Positions 51,140 through 64,000 of a stretch of DNA of 64,000 nt are shown piece after piece (the first letter of the stretch is position 1; the number at the start of each line of letters is the position of its first letter). The notes below the pieces were generated by a model. That model did not search any database and was not told the origin of the DNA. It was given only the letters and a program-made list of their open reading frames with translations. The position numbers and the translations under genes are program-made. Origin of the DNA: Nothopassalora personata (taxonomy: Eukaryota > Ascomycota > Dothideomycetes > Mycosphaerellales > Mycosphaerellaceae); the NCBI GenBank assembly GCA_033816765.1, contig CM066298.1, positions 62,001-126,000 on the forward strand, written 5' to 3'.

Positions 51140-53000
51140 AAGACTGATAGAGTAAACGGGGAACACCCGCCCCTAGTAAAGTAAGTAGAGCCCGACGGCC
51201 TTAGACCGCGAACGATGCTATTAATGCCTTAGCGACTTATATAGGTAACGACACCCTTAAGGTTAGTAAGCTAGAATACTACTATAGCGACCGAGACAAG
51301 TTCGACACTTAGGTCTCTTAGATAGATATATACTTCTTATTAACTCTATACCTAAGAACCTTAAGCCTATCTTTACTACTACCTTCTTAAGAGGACGAGC
51401 ATAGTATTAGGTTAAACTATTCCTTAGGAAATACCTAGATAGTAACGGAGGAGACAATGCCGACGGAATCTTTAGGTTATATAACTATCTTAAGTATACT
51501 ATAGAGAGCGTCTTTAGTCTCTCTAACGATTGATTGATTGATTGATTATTCCATTAACGTGCTATTTGAGTCAAAGACTATGCAACACGGGTCTCGAGAA
51601 CGAGACCAAAATTTGAGAGAAGGAGAAAAGCCCCGTCGTACCCCGGACGTAAAAACTCCTTAAAAGATGCGAGCAACGCTCGCTATTCGAACCGTAAATC
51701 GAATATATTGCGGCGTAGTACGCGCGTACCCGGTAGTCGTGTCTTGTCGAGAATTGCGGTTTGTCGCCTTGCCCCGGGCGAGACAAGTTTTGCGCCCGTG
51801 TCTCGTTCTTGTTTTAAAAAGCCAAGCCGGCCGTACCCGTACGCACCGAGCAAAATCCCAAGAAACACCCGTTGCCTCTGTTTCAAATCCAGTCGCGTTC
51901 TCCGGTCTCGAGTGTAGCTCCTCGGTCGCAGTGGCCTCGCTGTCGTCCCCCCCTCGGCCTCTCTTGGTTCCAGCCGTGCAGTATACGTGGTTTGCGCCCC
52001 TAAACGCCTCTCTTGGTTCCAGCCGGCAGTTTACGTGGTTTGCCGGGACGACAGGTAGACAGCGCCTTCGTTGTTCGAGCGACGTGTACGCTATGTACGT
52101 CGCTTTCCCTTCTCGCAGTTCCGGAGTTCTTGTTTGTAGATTTTGAGCGTATCTCGTTCGTTCGGTTCGTCCGACCTGTCTTTTCTTGTTTCGAGTCGAG
52201 TAGGCTTGTATTTTTCGAGAGAGAGAGTCTTAGTTTCTCTTCGTCGTAACGAAGATACTTACGTCGTCCGCCGCGTGAAGGCGCTCTCTATAGGACGACT
52301 CTCTAACGAGATTGCTACTACCGTTTATGTTATTTAGCATTTAACCTCGAAGACATCTACTACCTAATATACTACTAAATTCTAGGAACACGCGTAACTT
52401 ACAGATTAGGACGACGAAGCACTTTAAGTTATGTACCGAAGAGGACTAAGGGAGTATATTAAGGACGAGTTAATAAGGGACGGTCGGAAAATTAATAGCT
52501 AAGGCGACCTCGTTAGAGTTACGATTAATCTTAACGATAAGCTCTATAAGAGAGCTATAGAGCAACGATAGGACTCTAAGATATCCGGAAAGGCTAGATA
52601 TATACTAGGCTACGACAATTGTAATAGAGGCTTCTATAATAACTATAATAATAAGCCTAGGGACAAACCGTACTACGGACTGTAGCTAATAGAACTCGAC
52701 GTTACCGAAAAAGGTCGTAAGATTAGGAATAGTAACGGGAATAGAGCATTCCGGAGTTTAAAAGAAACATAAACTTACTATAGATATAGTAAACCTAGCT
52801 ACCTAGTAAGGGACTACCGCGGTAAGAATATAGTACACCGCGAACAGTTTAACATAATACAACCCCAAACTAGTAAATCTAAGAGTAGCGTTAGATCTTG
52901 AGGAGATACCGACTATACTTAGAGAGTAGGGGAGAGAGCTAGTAACCGAAGCACGACGCCTCTCCTAGACCCCTTAGAAGGACGAGGAGGATACTATAGG
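51140..53000 (+). pseudogene. RIP-mutated gag of family A (copy 3), interrupted
   Basis: Same gag as 5095-5973. It is split by the 769-bp repeat at 51530-52298 and continues to a damaged zinc knuckle (YYRYSKPSYLVRDYRG, about 52780-52835; cysteines appear as tyrosine), then a short tail. It ends where the reversed LTR of B-2 starts (53004). Confidence 0.7.
51530..52298 (-). mobile_element. 769-bp retroposon-like element, copy 2, with 11-bp target duplication
   Basis: Inverted near-identical copy of 2559-3327, flanked by perfect 11-bp direct repeats CTCTCTAACGA (51519-51529 and 52299-52309). The AATC tail is at the left end (TTGATTGATTG). A long target duplication plus a tandem tail is the hallmark of target-primed retroposition. 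It sits in RIP-mutated gag without being mutated itself, so insertion followed RIP. Confidence 0.82.
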
Positions 53001-53003
53001 TAG

Positions 53004-53374
53004 TAATGTCTACTAACTACTCTATGTAGGCCTGTCCAAGTTATAGTGGTATAGAGCGGTGCTTATGTAAGTAGGGGTATTTGCCGGTCCCGGGACCGTG
53101 AAATTAGATTACGTAACGAGTAGCGTAGTAGCTAGATAAAGAAGAGGATTAGCGGACCTAAACCCCTATACCCTCTACTCAAGAGGTATAAATTGAATTG
53201 TTACCCTTAATGCTACGCTTACAATGCTTAACTACGTAGTATGTATCTTAATAGCTATACTAGGTCCTACTAGCTTACCTAAATGTCTAATTAAACCTAA
53301 ATAAAATTAGGGCAAGTTGGACCTAAGGGACCCCCTCTAAACCTAAGGTTAACATAACCTATTAGTCGTTAATA
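53004..53374 (-). repeat. RIP-mutated LTR of family B (copy B-2)
   Basis: Reverse complement of the intact LTR with CA/TG to TA changes. Carries a palindrome copy at 53089-53114 and a mutated CACGTG box. It is the 3' LTR of a minus-strand element. Confidence 0.85.
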
Positions 53375-56300
53375 TATCCTCCCCTATTACAAACCTGTCC
53401 TTAGGTTCTAAAGTAGTAAGCCCGGGTACTATAGGTAGCGTAGTTAGTCGCTATAGGCTAAGGTAGTCTTATAGTAGTACAATAGCTAACCCTACTATTT
53501 AGCTTAACATATAAGATGTTAGGTAATCCTAGGGCCTACTAGCGACAGTTTATAAAGATCGAAAGGATTCTTCTAATAGAGACCGTAATAGTAACGTTAA
53601 TAACCGCGACTCGCGCCCGTTACACTACGTTAACGTATGCTATAAAGCTAGCGAGGGAATGGGTAGCTATGTTAGCATTAATTAAACGGGCTAGATAGTC
53701 GAATAATGCAAACGCCATTTCAAAACAAGTAAGTGTTAGTACTAGTAACCTAATAAATCTAAAGACGAGTCTATCGCGTAGCTAGAAGGTTAGTTAAGGG
53801 AAGATAAGTAACTATAAGAAACAAGTAAGATCTAAAGACTAGAAGTACCCGTACCCGAAGTATTAACTAGAACTAGAACTAGAATTAGAACTAGAATTAG
53901 AACTAGAATTAGCACTAGAATTAGAACCTATAGGCTATAGCTATAGCCGAAAAATCAACTAGAAACTAGGAGCCTATAAACCGGCACTAACTACTTAGTT
54001 CCACTTATTCTTATATAACTCCTTTATCTAGACCTACTCGTCATCGTAGCTAATACTAGTCTTATTAGACGCGTCCCTAAGTAGCTAGCTAGTGAAGTTC
54101 CTATAGTAGTTACGGAAGAAGCTCTTATTACGCCCTTCGCTTATAAAGCATATCTACTTAAGAGTAGTAACTAAGCTAAGCTACTTATCTATTAATTTTA
54201 TAGCTTAGACGCGCTAATTATACATCTTCTTATTAAAGAGCTCCAAGTCTAGGCGGACCGTAGCGTTAAGCTACCTTCTAGCATTAAGGATAACTTTGTT
54301 ATCGTTCTAAGACTTTAAACCCGCTAGGGCATCGGATAGAGGGCTAATGCTACTAAGGTGTACCGCCGTAGGGAAAGGATAGCTAGGTACTAGGCGTCGA
54401 TACTTAAACCCTATAGCGCTCTTACTTGGCGTCTTAAAGTTACGATAGAGATCCATTACCTAGTACATGCTCTAGCTTCGCTAGAGTTTAAGATAGTTAT
54501 CGTCGCGGATCTCGATAAAGTAAGGGTTAATCTAACGTAGCGTCTTCTTATGTGCGGCCTACCTTATTAGAACGCCTATAGTAGTTACCCGCATTTGCCT
54601 AGCGCTTAGGTCCTCTCTAAACTAGCTAATGCTATTCTTACTTAGGTAATTCTAAACCCTAACCGAGAAGAAACGCTTAAATCGGCCGTCTTCTATACAG
54701 TCGTTAGTCCGGCACTACTAGATAAACTCTATAGCATTCTCTTACTTATAAAAACCGTGTAAAAACTCCGGCCTACTAGTGCCCTCTAAGTTAAGAGAGT
54801 ATAGTATTTTAAGCCGGTTACTAGTCTAGTAGTTTTCAATTTCGAGGTTTAAGTCGACCCTAGTATACTATACTATAGTATTCGCGTCACCCCCCTAATA
54901 AGCCCTATTAAAGCTAAAAATCGTAGGCCTAGGGAAGGAGATAAACCGAGTGCAGTATTAAGGGTATAGCGCTACTTATAAGAGCTATAGCCCGGGGTCT
55001 TATCGCATAATCTACTAGCTTAGAGAATACTACATGTTATAGTAGACGCCGCTATTACTAACCTTATTCAATTCTCGTAGGTGCTATCGGTACACGTCGA
55101 ATTCTTAACTTATTATTTCTCTAACCGTTTTAACCTACGGCGCTAGTTTAGCGTTATTGTACTAGTATAGTATGTTACTATTAATGTAGGTACCGGTGCT
55201 ATTAAGATCGGCTTAGTTAGCTTTATTAATGCCGAATTTGTCGAGGATCTAGTTATAGTTAGTATACGTAACGATACTACTCGTAGGGCCGACTTTACCT
55301 TAAACGCGGAGGTAGCTAAGCGGGTTAATAGTCTTCTAACTACGCTTATTAGGGCGAAACTACGACCCATTTTTTACCTTAATAGCTAAGAAACTCTTAC
55401 CTTTAAAGAGCTAGTCTTAGACCTTAAGCGCACGCTTATATAGGGTATTAGCGGTAATACCGGGATTCGTAACGAAGTAGAGGGCCTTATAGTAGAAATC
55501 TCGAATATACTAATCGCACATTATAGCGCTAACCTTACTATCCCTCATAAGAACCTACGAGACAGCATATTCGAGCATCTTAAGGCCCGCTATCCGGTAC
55601 TTAGGTAGCTAGTTAATGCTATCTACGTTAATCAAGTTTCTAAACTTAACGCTATAGTACCGCTTATTATAGGTACAGTTAGCGCGCTTAATCCGGAGGG
55701 CCTCGTCTTCTTATAGGATCTAATCCTTAAAGACTAATACATCCCTAATTATAGCCGAAGGTAATATAGTAATTATCGGATTACTATTCTTAGTTAAGGC
55801 CGGAGTGGATCGTAGGGTGCTAACCGGTGTATCTAGCGGACTGCCCTCGCGTATAGGTACGCTATCTAGCGTTCGGTTAGGCGAGGATCGAGTAGGCGTA
55901 GTTATACCCTTACCTATACTCTCGCCTATACGGAGCTACTTAAGTCGACTCGACTTACGACCGCCTCTCGATAGGACTGTAGGCTAGGTAGAGGCTAGTA
56001 GTAGAGTTAGCGTAGTACTCTTTACTCGTCCTTTACCTTTACTACCCGGTAGTAGCTAACGTAGCTATTGCTAGCTAGATGGTCTAGGTTAATCTATGCT
56101 GTCCTCTAGGGACGCGGACTTCTTAGTAATAGTACCCTCTATAAAGTATAGAAGGCTATCCTTATAGACGGCTAGGCGGTGTCTTCTAATAATCTCCCTA
56201 CTCTTAGCCGACTACGGATTAATGCTACGTGCTTTAGCCTCCCTATCGCACCGGGTAAGATTACTAGGCTCTAGAATTTGCTTACGATCTATGCCCTTAC

Positions 56301-56903
56301 GGCCGATCCTTATACGCTAGATTAATGCCCTCTAAATTCTACTAATAGCTCTACTATAATCTAGGTACTTGTTAATAAAGGCCGTAAACTAGCGGCGCCC
56401 GCTATTAGTACTATAAAGCTCGGAGATAACGCGTCGATTAAGAATCTTATTATCTATCTACTATAGCTAGTAGCGGGTAAGCGTAGCTCGAAGAGTCTTC
56501 TTACGATTACGAATCTCTAAACCGGTCTTACGAATCTTACTAACGATAGGAAACAGGACATCGAGCTTCTTATTACTAAGGAATTCATCCTAGTAGCTCT
56601 TACCTATGCCGCTCTTAACTTCCTCAAAAAATAGGTTAACCTAGACGGAGTAGTCTTCGAACACCTTCTCGAAGCCCTTATAGAAGTCCTTTAACACCTA
56701 ACCCGCTTCTAAGGACTAAGCTCCCGGAACATAACATTAGCGGCGGATTTCGGCGTGTTCGTGTTAGTAAGGACATACTTAACGTTATCCGGTAGACGAA
56801 GGGACTCGAACAAGGTCTTAGGTAGGCGGGTAAGCCTAGTAATAGTACTAGTAAGCGCTATGCTCGAGCTAGCCGAGCGTAACGAAGGACTAGCTAAAGC
56901 TAT
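53375..56903 (-). pseudogene. RIP-mutated ORF3 of family B (copy B-2), full length
   Basis: Start codon position 56901-56903 (ATG changed to ATA). It aligns over the whole third gene of the intact element and, like B-1, has six Gs at the break point (about 54890) and the extra ~470-bp coding segment with a longer Ser/Asn-type repeat (GAACTAGAATTA units, about 53868-53925). This copy therefore shows the ancestral gene layout. Confidence 0.8.
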
Positions 56904-57512
56904 AATAACTAGGATTCGCTAGTAGTAAGATCGTAAGAGTTAGCTATCTCGTAGTGCTACTCTAGAGTATTAGTAAGCTTTAAAAGCTTAATGTCGGGGT
57001 AGTAGCTTTAAAGAAGGTTAAGGTCGTAGAGAGAGAGGCTAAAGAACCGTCTAATGTGTATAGTAGTAGTAGATAGATGTATTAGTAGTTCTAGTAATAG
57101 TGTTAGTATTTAAAAGAAAAAGAGAGAAAGTAGTAGGTAGAGAGCTACGCTTAAGTATACCTCTTAGCGTATGTCCCTATAACCGTTATAAGGCAGTAGC
57201 GCCGAGACCGGTCTTATAAGTAGTAAGAGCAGTGCTATTAAGGTTACACTAAAGGTCCGATAACCCTACATGTAACCGAAAACCAGTACTAGTAACTACC
57301 TAGGTAAGCATTTAGTAGAGGTATGCTATACTATTACGTAATCCGATTTACCGGTCCCGGGACCGGTAAATATAACTCTACTAACTAAGGTCTAACTAAG
57401 GTAAGAACACCCTATAAAGTGAAGTCTAGATAACCGAATTGGCTTAATAAACTAAAGGGCATACGTAACATATACCTAAGGGAAGTAAACTCCGTACGCT
57501 ATTACTAACTAA
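56904..57512 (-). promoter_or_regulatory. RIP-mutated leader of ORF3 (copy B-2)
   Basis: Corresponds to 23954-24554 of the intact element. It keeps the perfect 26-bp palindrome (57346-57371), which contains no CpA or TpG and so cannot be hit by RIP, while the adjacent CACGTG became TACGTA. Confidence 0.7.
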
Positions 57513-60500
57513 TTAGTTCTTAGCCTCGATCCTACTGTACTATGAAATTTCGGCTGTAGAAAGGTTATAAGGCCTAACCTATAGCTTCTTAGATTCCGGT
57601 TTAGGATCCGATCCCCTTTCGTTAACTCCTATAGGTAGTACGTCTTCGCCGGCGATAGGCTCGATCTCGTTCGAATTACTACTGTCTTCGCTATTAGCGA
57701 CTTCCCCCTCTCCCATTACGAGATCGGTCCCATTATCCAAGTTTAGTACTCCTATGTTATCTAGGCGAAGCTCTAGAACTAGCTTAAGGTTTTCCCGTAC
57801 CTAAACACCATTTATTAGCGTACTATTAAGTTCCTTAAGAATATAGGTACTAAATTCCCTAGAGACACTAGACACCCGATATAGACCCTACTATCGGTAA
57901 CCGATCTTACGTAAGAAGTCATCCTTATATAGCTTATCGAACCTTATAATAAGGTCGCCCTTCTAGAAACTAATAAAGTTAACGTTTCGGTAAGAATTAA
58001 AGTAGTCCTTACTAAGTTCTCTTAGTCGCTTCCTTCGAGCATGTAGCTCTTCTAAACTAAGGTCTCGAGCCTAGAGTTAACGCGCACGTATAGTAAGTAG
58101 GTCCTTAGTCGTTCTTACCGATCCCTATTAATAATTTGCCTACGTCAGGTACTTAACCTCAATTGGTAGAATCGTACGATAGCTATATAGAACCTAAGCT
58201 AGCGTTATTCTAGTAGTACGACAGGTCGTGGTCCTATTAGCCTATAACATAGCGGGTACCTATTGCTCCTATCCGCGGTATGTGTTCCTTATAAGCTTTA
58301 CTAACGCTATAAGAATCGGACGGTACCTAACCTCGACCGGAGCATTAGACTACGGATAGTACGGTAATATTCGGATCCTTCGAACACTAAGTCCTACGAG
58401 TAACCGCTTAACCTTAGCCGCGGAAACCGTAACGTTATCGAGCACAACTTCAGTATAGTAGCCGTACCTATAGAAGACGTCCTTATATAAAAACTTAGTA
58501 ACCGTCTTAGAGCTAGGAGGTACCCTCGTTACTCTAGCCTCGATCTAGTTACTAAGTGCTTCGCGCGTAACTAGGAGGTATCTATTTTTATACACCTAGA
58601 CGGGGTCCGAGTACTACTTCTTACTAATGACCTAAGGGGTTAATAAGTGAAGCTTACTAGCGCGCTAGTTGCCTTCGCAAAATCTATAAGGAGCATAACT
58701 TCGAACCTACGTAGAGACATCGGCGAAACACCCGTCCTAGTAATACCGATCGGAAATAAGGTTATACACGACCTTAGCGCTACGATAACCGTGTCTCTTA
58801 TAGCATTCTATAACGATCTCCTTCTAAGCTTTATTATCGTTAATTACAAGTTGTAACGGTACTCCTCGGCGCTTCTAGAAGAATAGCAATTAGTCCCGGA
58901 TAAAGAAATTGACGCTCTTCTTTACTAGCCGCCGGTACTTAGTACGGGTAATACTATCGGGCCGAGTCCTAGTTTCTATAACCTAAGCAAGTTGCTAAGA
59001 GCTCTTAGAGTATTAGTCTCCGAGATATCGTGTTTTCTAGATTTTAACTAGATAGGTGTCGACCGGCTCCGGGTACCTAAATAGCTTATTATTAATTATA
59101 CGGTCGACTTTGTCTTTGTTAGCTTCTCTAGGTTCCTAAGGTGTAGAGGGCCTACGAGATAGGGCATCTAGGCTAGTATACCTAGTTCCCGTAACGTACT
59201 TTACTTCGAACGTAAATAGCCTAATCTATACGACCTACCGGGCTATTACCAAGTTAGGTAGGTCCGAAGCTAGCCGGTTAAGCTACTATATAAGTGTCTT
59301 AGCATTAACCTTAAGGACAAAATTAACGCTAGTAATATATCTCTAGATCTTCTTAAGCCCCTTAAGGACCCTAAGGCATTCCCGCTTACTAGTATTAAAT
59401 CTAGATTCTAACGCGTTCTAGATTCTACTCTTATACCGTACCGGGTAACGCCGTCGGGTGCTGTCTATTAATTCTTAAGAAACGATACATCCCTATCTAG
59501 TGTCGCTAGCATTAACTAAGATAAAGATAGACCTAGCACTAGGTAAGTAGTAGAGGGTAACTAAGGCTAGAGCCTACATAAGATATCTAGTAACCTCTTC
59601 TTTCGAGAACTGCTTATTTTCTATCTAGGTGAACTCGGCGTCCTTCTTTAGTAGCTTATACATTAGTTAAGTAATAATAACGGACTAGGGGATCTATATC
59701 CGGAAGTACATATATAGCCCTATATAGGTACGGACCTCCTTAATATAGGTAGGCGTAGGCTAATCTAGGATTTTAGCTATAACCTTTAGGTTAGGATAGC
59801 GACTATCCGGGCTAGTAATGTACCTAACGATCTTAAGCTTTTCGTATAACTATTAAGATTTGCCTCTAGCAACTACCGTACTAGCTCTTTCTAGGTTAGC
59901 AAGAACTAGATCTAGGGAAACGATATGCTTAATAACCTATTTCCTTAACCTAGGCTCTACTTCGGCATTCCTATAGTCCTTAGTTAGTCCGTTAATACCG
60001 ATGTTATCGAGAAACGGCTTCGCTCGATGCGAGATATAATTAAGTAGAATCTTTATTACCGTACGCACGAACTAAGTAACTGAATTAGTAGCCCCTTAAG
60101 GTAGAGTCGTGTTACGTACTAGGCTAAGAGGGGTTATGAAGGCTATTAAGTCCCGGTAGGACTTATCTAAAGTGATCTAATCATAACCTAAAAACAGGTC
60201 TATAAGTGAAGCAACTCGGTACCCGGCAAAATCCTCTAAGAAGCTATCCGTGTCCGGTGGAATGTTAGCATCGCGTATAGTAACCTCATTTAGGAGCATA
60301 GCTAAGTTAATTAACCAATATAGCACATCGCTTCTAGAGGCATTAACCTTCTTTACGACTAGGAACTAGCTATTGGAATATGCCCCTTATAAGTATTCTA
60401 GGATGTTATTCTTAATCCGGGCTCTAATCATGCGCTTAACAATTGCCCTAAGACTTAGGTATAACCGGATAGGGCGTGCCTACTATAGCCTATAAGGGAC

Positions 60501-61345
60501 CGTGTTAATCTTCTAAGGTAGTACGACGTCGTGCCTAATTTGCCTTATGTAACTAAAATCCTAAGCGAGGACTGCCTCCCGGTTATAGAGTATCTTATCG
60601 AATAAGGTCCTTTCTATTAGTAATAGCTTAATGCCGACCTTAATTAAGGTAAGTCGTTCTAGAGTAATTCGGCTACCTTGCTTAATACTTGAGAATTTCT
60701 TAGTTAAGTACTTCCTATCGAACGGTCCTTATCCTTTAGGCATCTTGGATTCTAGGCATAGTGCCCTACGCTTCCATTCTATATCTCCCTTAACTCGTGA
60801 TTCTAGGCGTTCGTGAACGCTCGCGTCTACTAGCTTCTTCTTGTCCGCCTTACGCTTGTACATCGTGAAGACCTACGGCATCCTAATATTAGCTATATGT
60901 TAGCCTACTTGTTACTTTCGTACCTAAGCATTTAATGTAGATTACCTTGGGATCTTAGAAGGCTAATCCCCTTAAACTAAATAAACGTTAGTAATAGAAT
61001 CTCCCTTAAACGCGCCTATTCCAATTTCTGCAACTCGTTCCTTTACTCTAGCAGTCCTAAGCAATTCTAATAAGTGAGCTAAATGGTTGCTAGGCGTTAG
61101 AGCCTTACCGGGCTCCTATAGATGCGTCGTGTCTTCCTATAGATACGTCGTGTCGTAGTCGTATCCGTTTTCGTTACTATAGCTATTTACCGGTCCCGGG
61201 ACCGGTAAATTAAAGTTCGAGGTTTCTCCAAGATAGTGCGAGAACCTTACTAATTTTGTTAAATCCGGCTTTAGTAAGTTACCGGTAGGTTAAGCGCCGT
61301 AAATTAACCTACCCTTCTATTTCCCGACGCTTTTAATAGTTCTTA
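57513..61345 (-). pseudogene. RIP-mutated pol of family B (copy B-2)
   Basis: Aligns to 20132-23953 in reverse, stop codon at 57513-57515. A sample region near 60165-60210 differs from the intact RT almost only by CA or TG to TA. The slippery heptamer GGGAAAT is kept (61319-61325) with the same 5-nt spacer, and the following stem is weakened by mutation. A second perfect palindrome lies at 61195-61220. Confidence 0.85.
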
Positions 61346-64000
61346 AAGGGTCTTGCACCTGTCCGAGCTAACTAGGGTAGTAAACATAACACTTTTACCT
61401 TTACGGCTAGTAATAGTCCCCTCCTACGAACTATTATCGTAGTTACGGGTAGTAAGACGCACCTTACGGGCCTACGGACGTCCTAGGATTGTTAGTAAGT
61501 TTAGATCCAAGGAGATAAACATCTCTACCTAGTAGTAAACCCTAAATACCTAAACATCTAAATTGCCTATAACACCTTTAAACTAGGCCCGCCCTCTAGT
61601 ACCTCGAAAGGTAAGCTAAGTACTCGACATTACCGGTAACCTAAACCTATAAGCGTTCCTCTAGCTAATAATATTTACCTCGGAACCCTTATTAATTAGG
61701 TACCTAATTTAGTTCTTATTTATCCTAAACTCCGCTACTACCTAAGGACTAGGAACTATAGTAAAGTTGTTAAGGACACTAGAGAGCCCGATTTTCTTAA
61801 CGTCCTTATATAGCTTAGTAGTAGGGACCGCACCCTTAGAGTAAAGTATAGTTAAATATACTCCGACATACTAGGCCTAACTATCTTCGCGGAAGACCTC
61901 CTTATTATACTTAGGTTTATCCTTATAGATAACTACTTATCTAGTGCGAACGTTAGGGTCCTTTCCTATAAGGCGTCGTACTATAGTAAGCTTCTCCTAA
62001 AGAGCGGGGGTGTTAGTAACGCTACTAAAGAGGGCAGCCTCGAACTAGCGACTATATCGAAACTAATCCTAGGCATTTACATTAGGAAACGTCGTCTAGA
62101 GGATCTAATCAATCTAGTAGATAATACCCTCTTCCTTTATAACCGTACTATTACTAGCTAAACTATATTATCGGACGTAGTTATTAATCCTTATAGTCTT
62201 AGCATTCTACATACGCTTCCTTTATGCGAAGGGGGCGTTTACGGGACCTATAGGTATATCCTTAGGCAGTCCTTTATTAGTACCGTTCCCTAGTTTGTTT
62301 ATTTAGGCATTATTTCCCCTTCCTAGGGTTACCCCGGATTTAGCTAATAATTAAGTTTCGCTTATTTAAGCACTAACTTCGTTAATTATTTCAACTTCCT
62401 ACTAGTTAATCTTAGCTTACCGGATCTCCTATTCTAATTGAAGGCGAACTTTCTTAGTAGCCTTAGCTCGGGCTCGTAGATCCTAGGCTAAGGACCGGGT
62501 CCTCGGGTGCGGATTCTTTAGAATGCCTACGGGTACCTTCCCTTTTACTTTATTAGACTATATAGAGTAGGTAGATACCTCGTTAAGCTCGCCTAAGTCG
62601 ACCGCCTACTCCGCTTTACTTTCCCCGAATGAGACCTAATATGTCCTAGTAGCCTTATCCGTTTAGCTAGACCGTGCGTCCTAAGGGCTATACTCTATTA
62701 AATGCCTAAAGTTAGGAGGGGGCTTAGAATAATTAGGAGGCGTAACCTTAGTTACCCTAGTGTAGTCCCTACCTATCTATTACTTACGTAGTGCGGAAAT
62801 CTTATACTAGTTATTAAACTCGATCGGCCTATAATGTTCTTCGAGTAGAGGGAGCATATAGAGTAGTTTCGGTTTACTATAGTCCCTCCGAAAGTTAAAC
62901 TTAGTAGGACGCGGATCGCCTTCTTTCCCTAGATACTACTAGTTATTCGGGGCGAGGTCTACGTAGCCCCGGGATATTAAGGACCTCATCGCCCTATAAT
63001 TACTAGCCTAGTGCTTCGAACAGCTATAGTTGTAGTAATAACCATCTATCGCTTTAGACTATTCGCGATTCTAGGATAGGGGACGCTATATTACGTAAAC
63101 CTATAGTTTAGTATCTAGGTCGTGCCTCTCTAGTTATATAGAGCGTTAATTCTCGCTCGGGTAGAAGGTACCCGCGTCCGCGACGCGACTACGCTAGTAT
63201 ATACGTATACTTATTTTAGCTACCTTCTAGATTAGGTTATTATTTATAATAGTCTTATAGGCAGCCTTCTTAAGCGTGTTAATCTTAGGCTTAAGGCGCG
63301 GCATTTACTTTACGACTAAGCGGTATAGCTAAGGTAAAGTAAGAGGGAAATCTATATGTACAGCTTTCTATCCCTCCTTACTATCTACGATACTAGTAGC
63401 TTTATCGAGAATCCTCTAAAAGTCCCTAAACTTCTTAGGTTACTTTAGGTAAAGCCCGTAAGCCTTATAGACCGCTTTCGCGACTCCCTCTAGCAATCCC
63501 TAAAGGAGGAGGTAACTCCGGGAGCTGTTATCTAAATCCTTAGGTTCAATTAGGTCACTTAAGGATATAAATAGGCGGATGAATTCCTTTACATCTTGTT
63601 CTTTAGGCCTCTTGCCTTGCTACGCCCTAACAATCTCCTTAAGATATTCCCGACTCCCTAACATCGAGTAAGCGTTAAACCTTAAGAACTCTAATAAGAA
63701 CGCCCTCCTAAAACGTGCCTTGTTAGTGAGCTACCTAGGTAGTCTTATAACTACGCGCCGGATAGTAGTTTCGTAATTACGCTTAAACCTACCCTAGAAA
63801 TCATCCTTCTTAATAGATACCTAAGGCGGATACTAGTCTATTAGGTCGCTAAACCGCTCCTATAACTTAGTAGCATTAGTACTATTAAAGAACGGATTCT
63901 TAGCACCTCCTAGAGGTAGAAAGCGAGGGCTAGCGTTTTCTATTACTACTACTAATCGTCTAAGGAGGGTAGCTATCGCATCTATCCTAATCGTACTGTT
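61306..64000 (-). pseudogene. RIP-mutated gag-protease of family B (copy B-2), cut by window end
   Basis: Aligns to the intact ORF1 in reverse from its stop to about codon 72, where the window ends. The leader and 5' LTR should lie just beyond. Stops are RIP-type. Confidence 0.8.

Overview
The window looks like a repeat compartment of a filamentous ascomycete (Pezizomycotina) genome. Most of it consists of transposable-element copies mutated by RIP (repeat-induced point mutation). Over tens of kilobases CpA and TpG are nearly absent, TpA is in great excess, CpG is kept, and reading frames are broken almost only by TAG/TAA stops of the kind made from CAG, TGG or CAA. Against this stand a few unmutated islands: one young Ty3/gypsy-type element, one intact pogo/Fot1-type DNA transposon, two near-identical copies of a 769-bp retroposon-like repeat, and one short single-copy stretch with a small secreted-protein gene. 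I cannot name the species.

Layout. 1-2220: pol remnant of a chromodomain gypsy element (family A), then a tRNA-like relic and the first 769-bp repeat (2559-3327). About 4720-16308: a nest built on another family A element. Its LTR and gag (4720-5973) are interrupted by a RIP-mutated, reversed and truncated family B element (5974-9373). Its pol resumes at 9763 and is interrupted by a dead pogo-like element with TA target duplication (12793-14907). Its chromodomain end and 3' LTR follow. 16309-16672 and 27845-28800: a dead Ty1/copia element (C2) split by the intact family B element (16673-27840; identical 378-bp LTRs, ATAC duplication). 28800-33728: AT-rich dead repeats and two RIP-mutated minus-strand genes of unknown function. 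33734-41006: a lightly mutated copia element (C1; 176-bp LTRs, TAAAC duplication) with an extra antisense ORF. 41012-44890: a dead pogo-like transposase gene (pogo-A) hit by a second pogo-like element (pogo-B, 42929-44756). 44759-46250: an unmutated segment with the small secreted protein gene. 46378-48243: the intact pogo/Fot1 element. 48246-50650: AT-rich dead repeat. 50650-53003: family A LTR plus gag carrying the second 769-bp repeat. 53004-64000: a nearly complete RIP-mutated family B element on the minus strand, running off the window.

How the parts work together. Family B is the most informative element. ORF1 (Gag, zinc knuckle, protease) and ORF2 (RT, RNase H, integrase) are linked by what reads as a textbook -1 ribosomal frameshift signal: slippery GGGAAAT, a 5-nt spacer and a perfect 11-bp hairpin. 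Downstream lies a long third gene of unknown function with its own leader. A 26-bp palindrome next to a CACGTG box occurs both in the LTR and in front of that third gene. Comparison with the two dead copies indicates that the young copy has a broken third gene: an extra G in a G run and an in-frame loss of about 470 bp. The effector-like gene sits among these elements, as is often seen in plant-associated fungi, but its function is only inferred.
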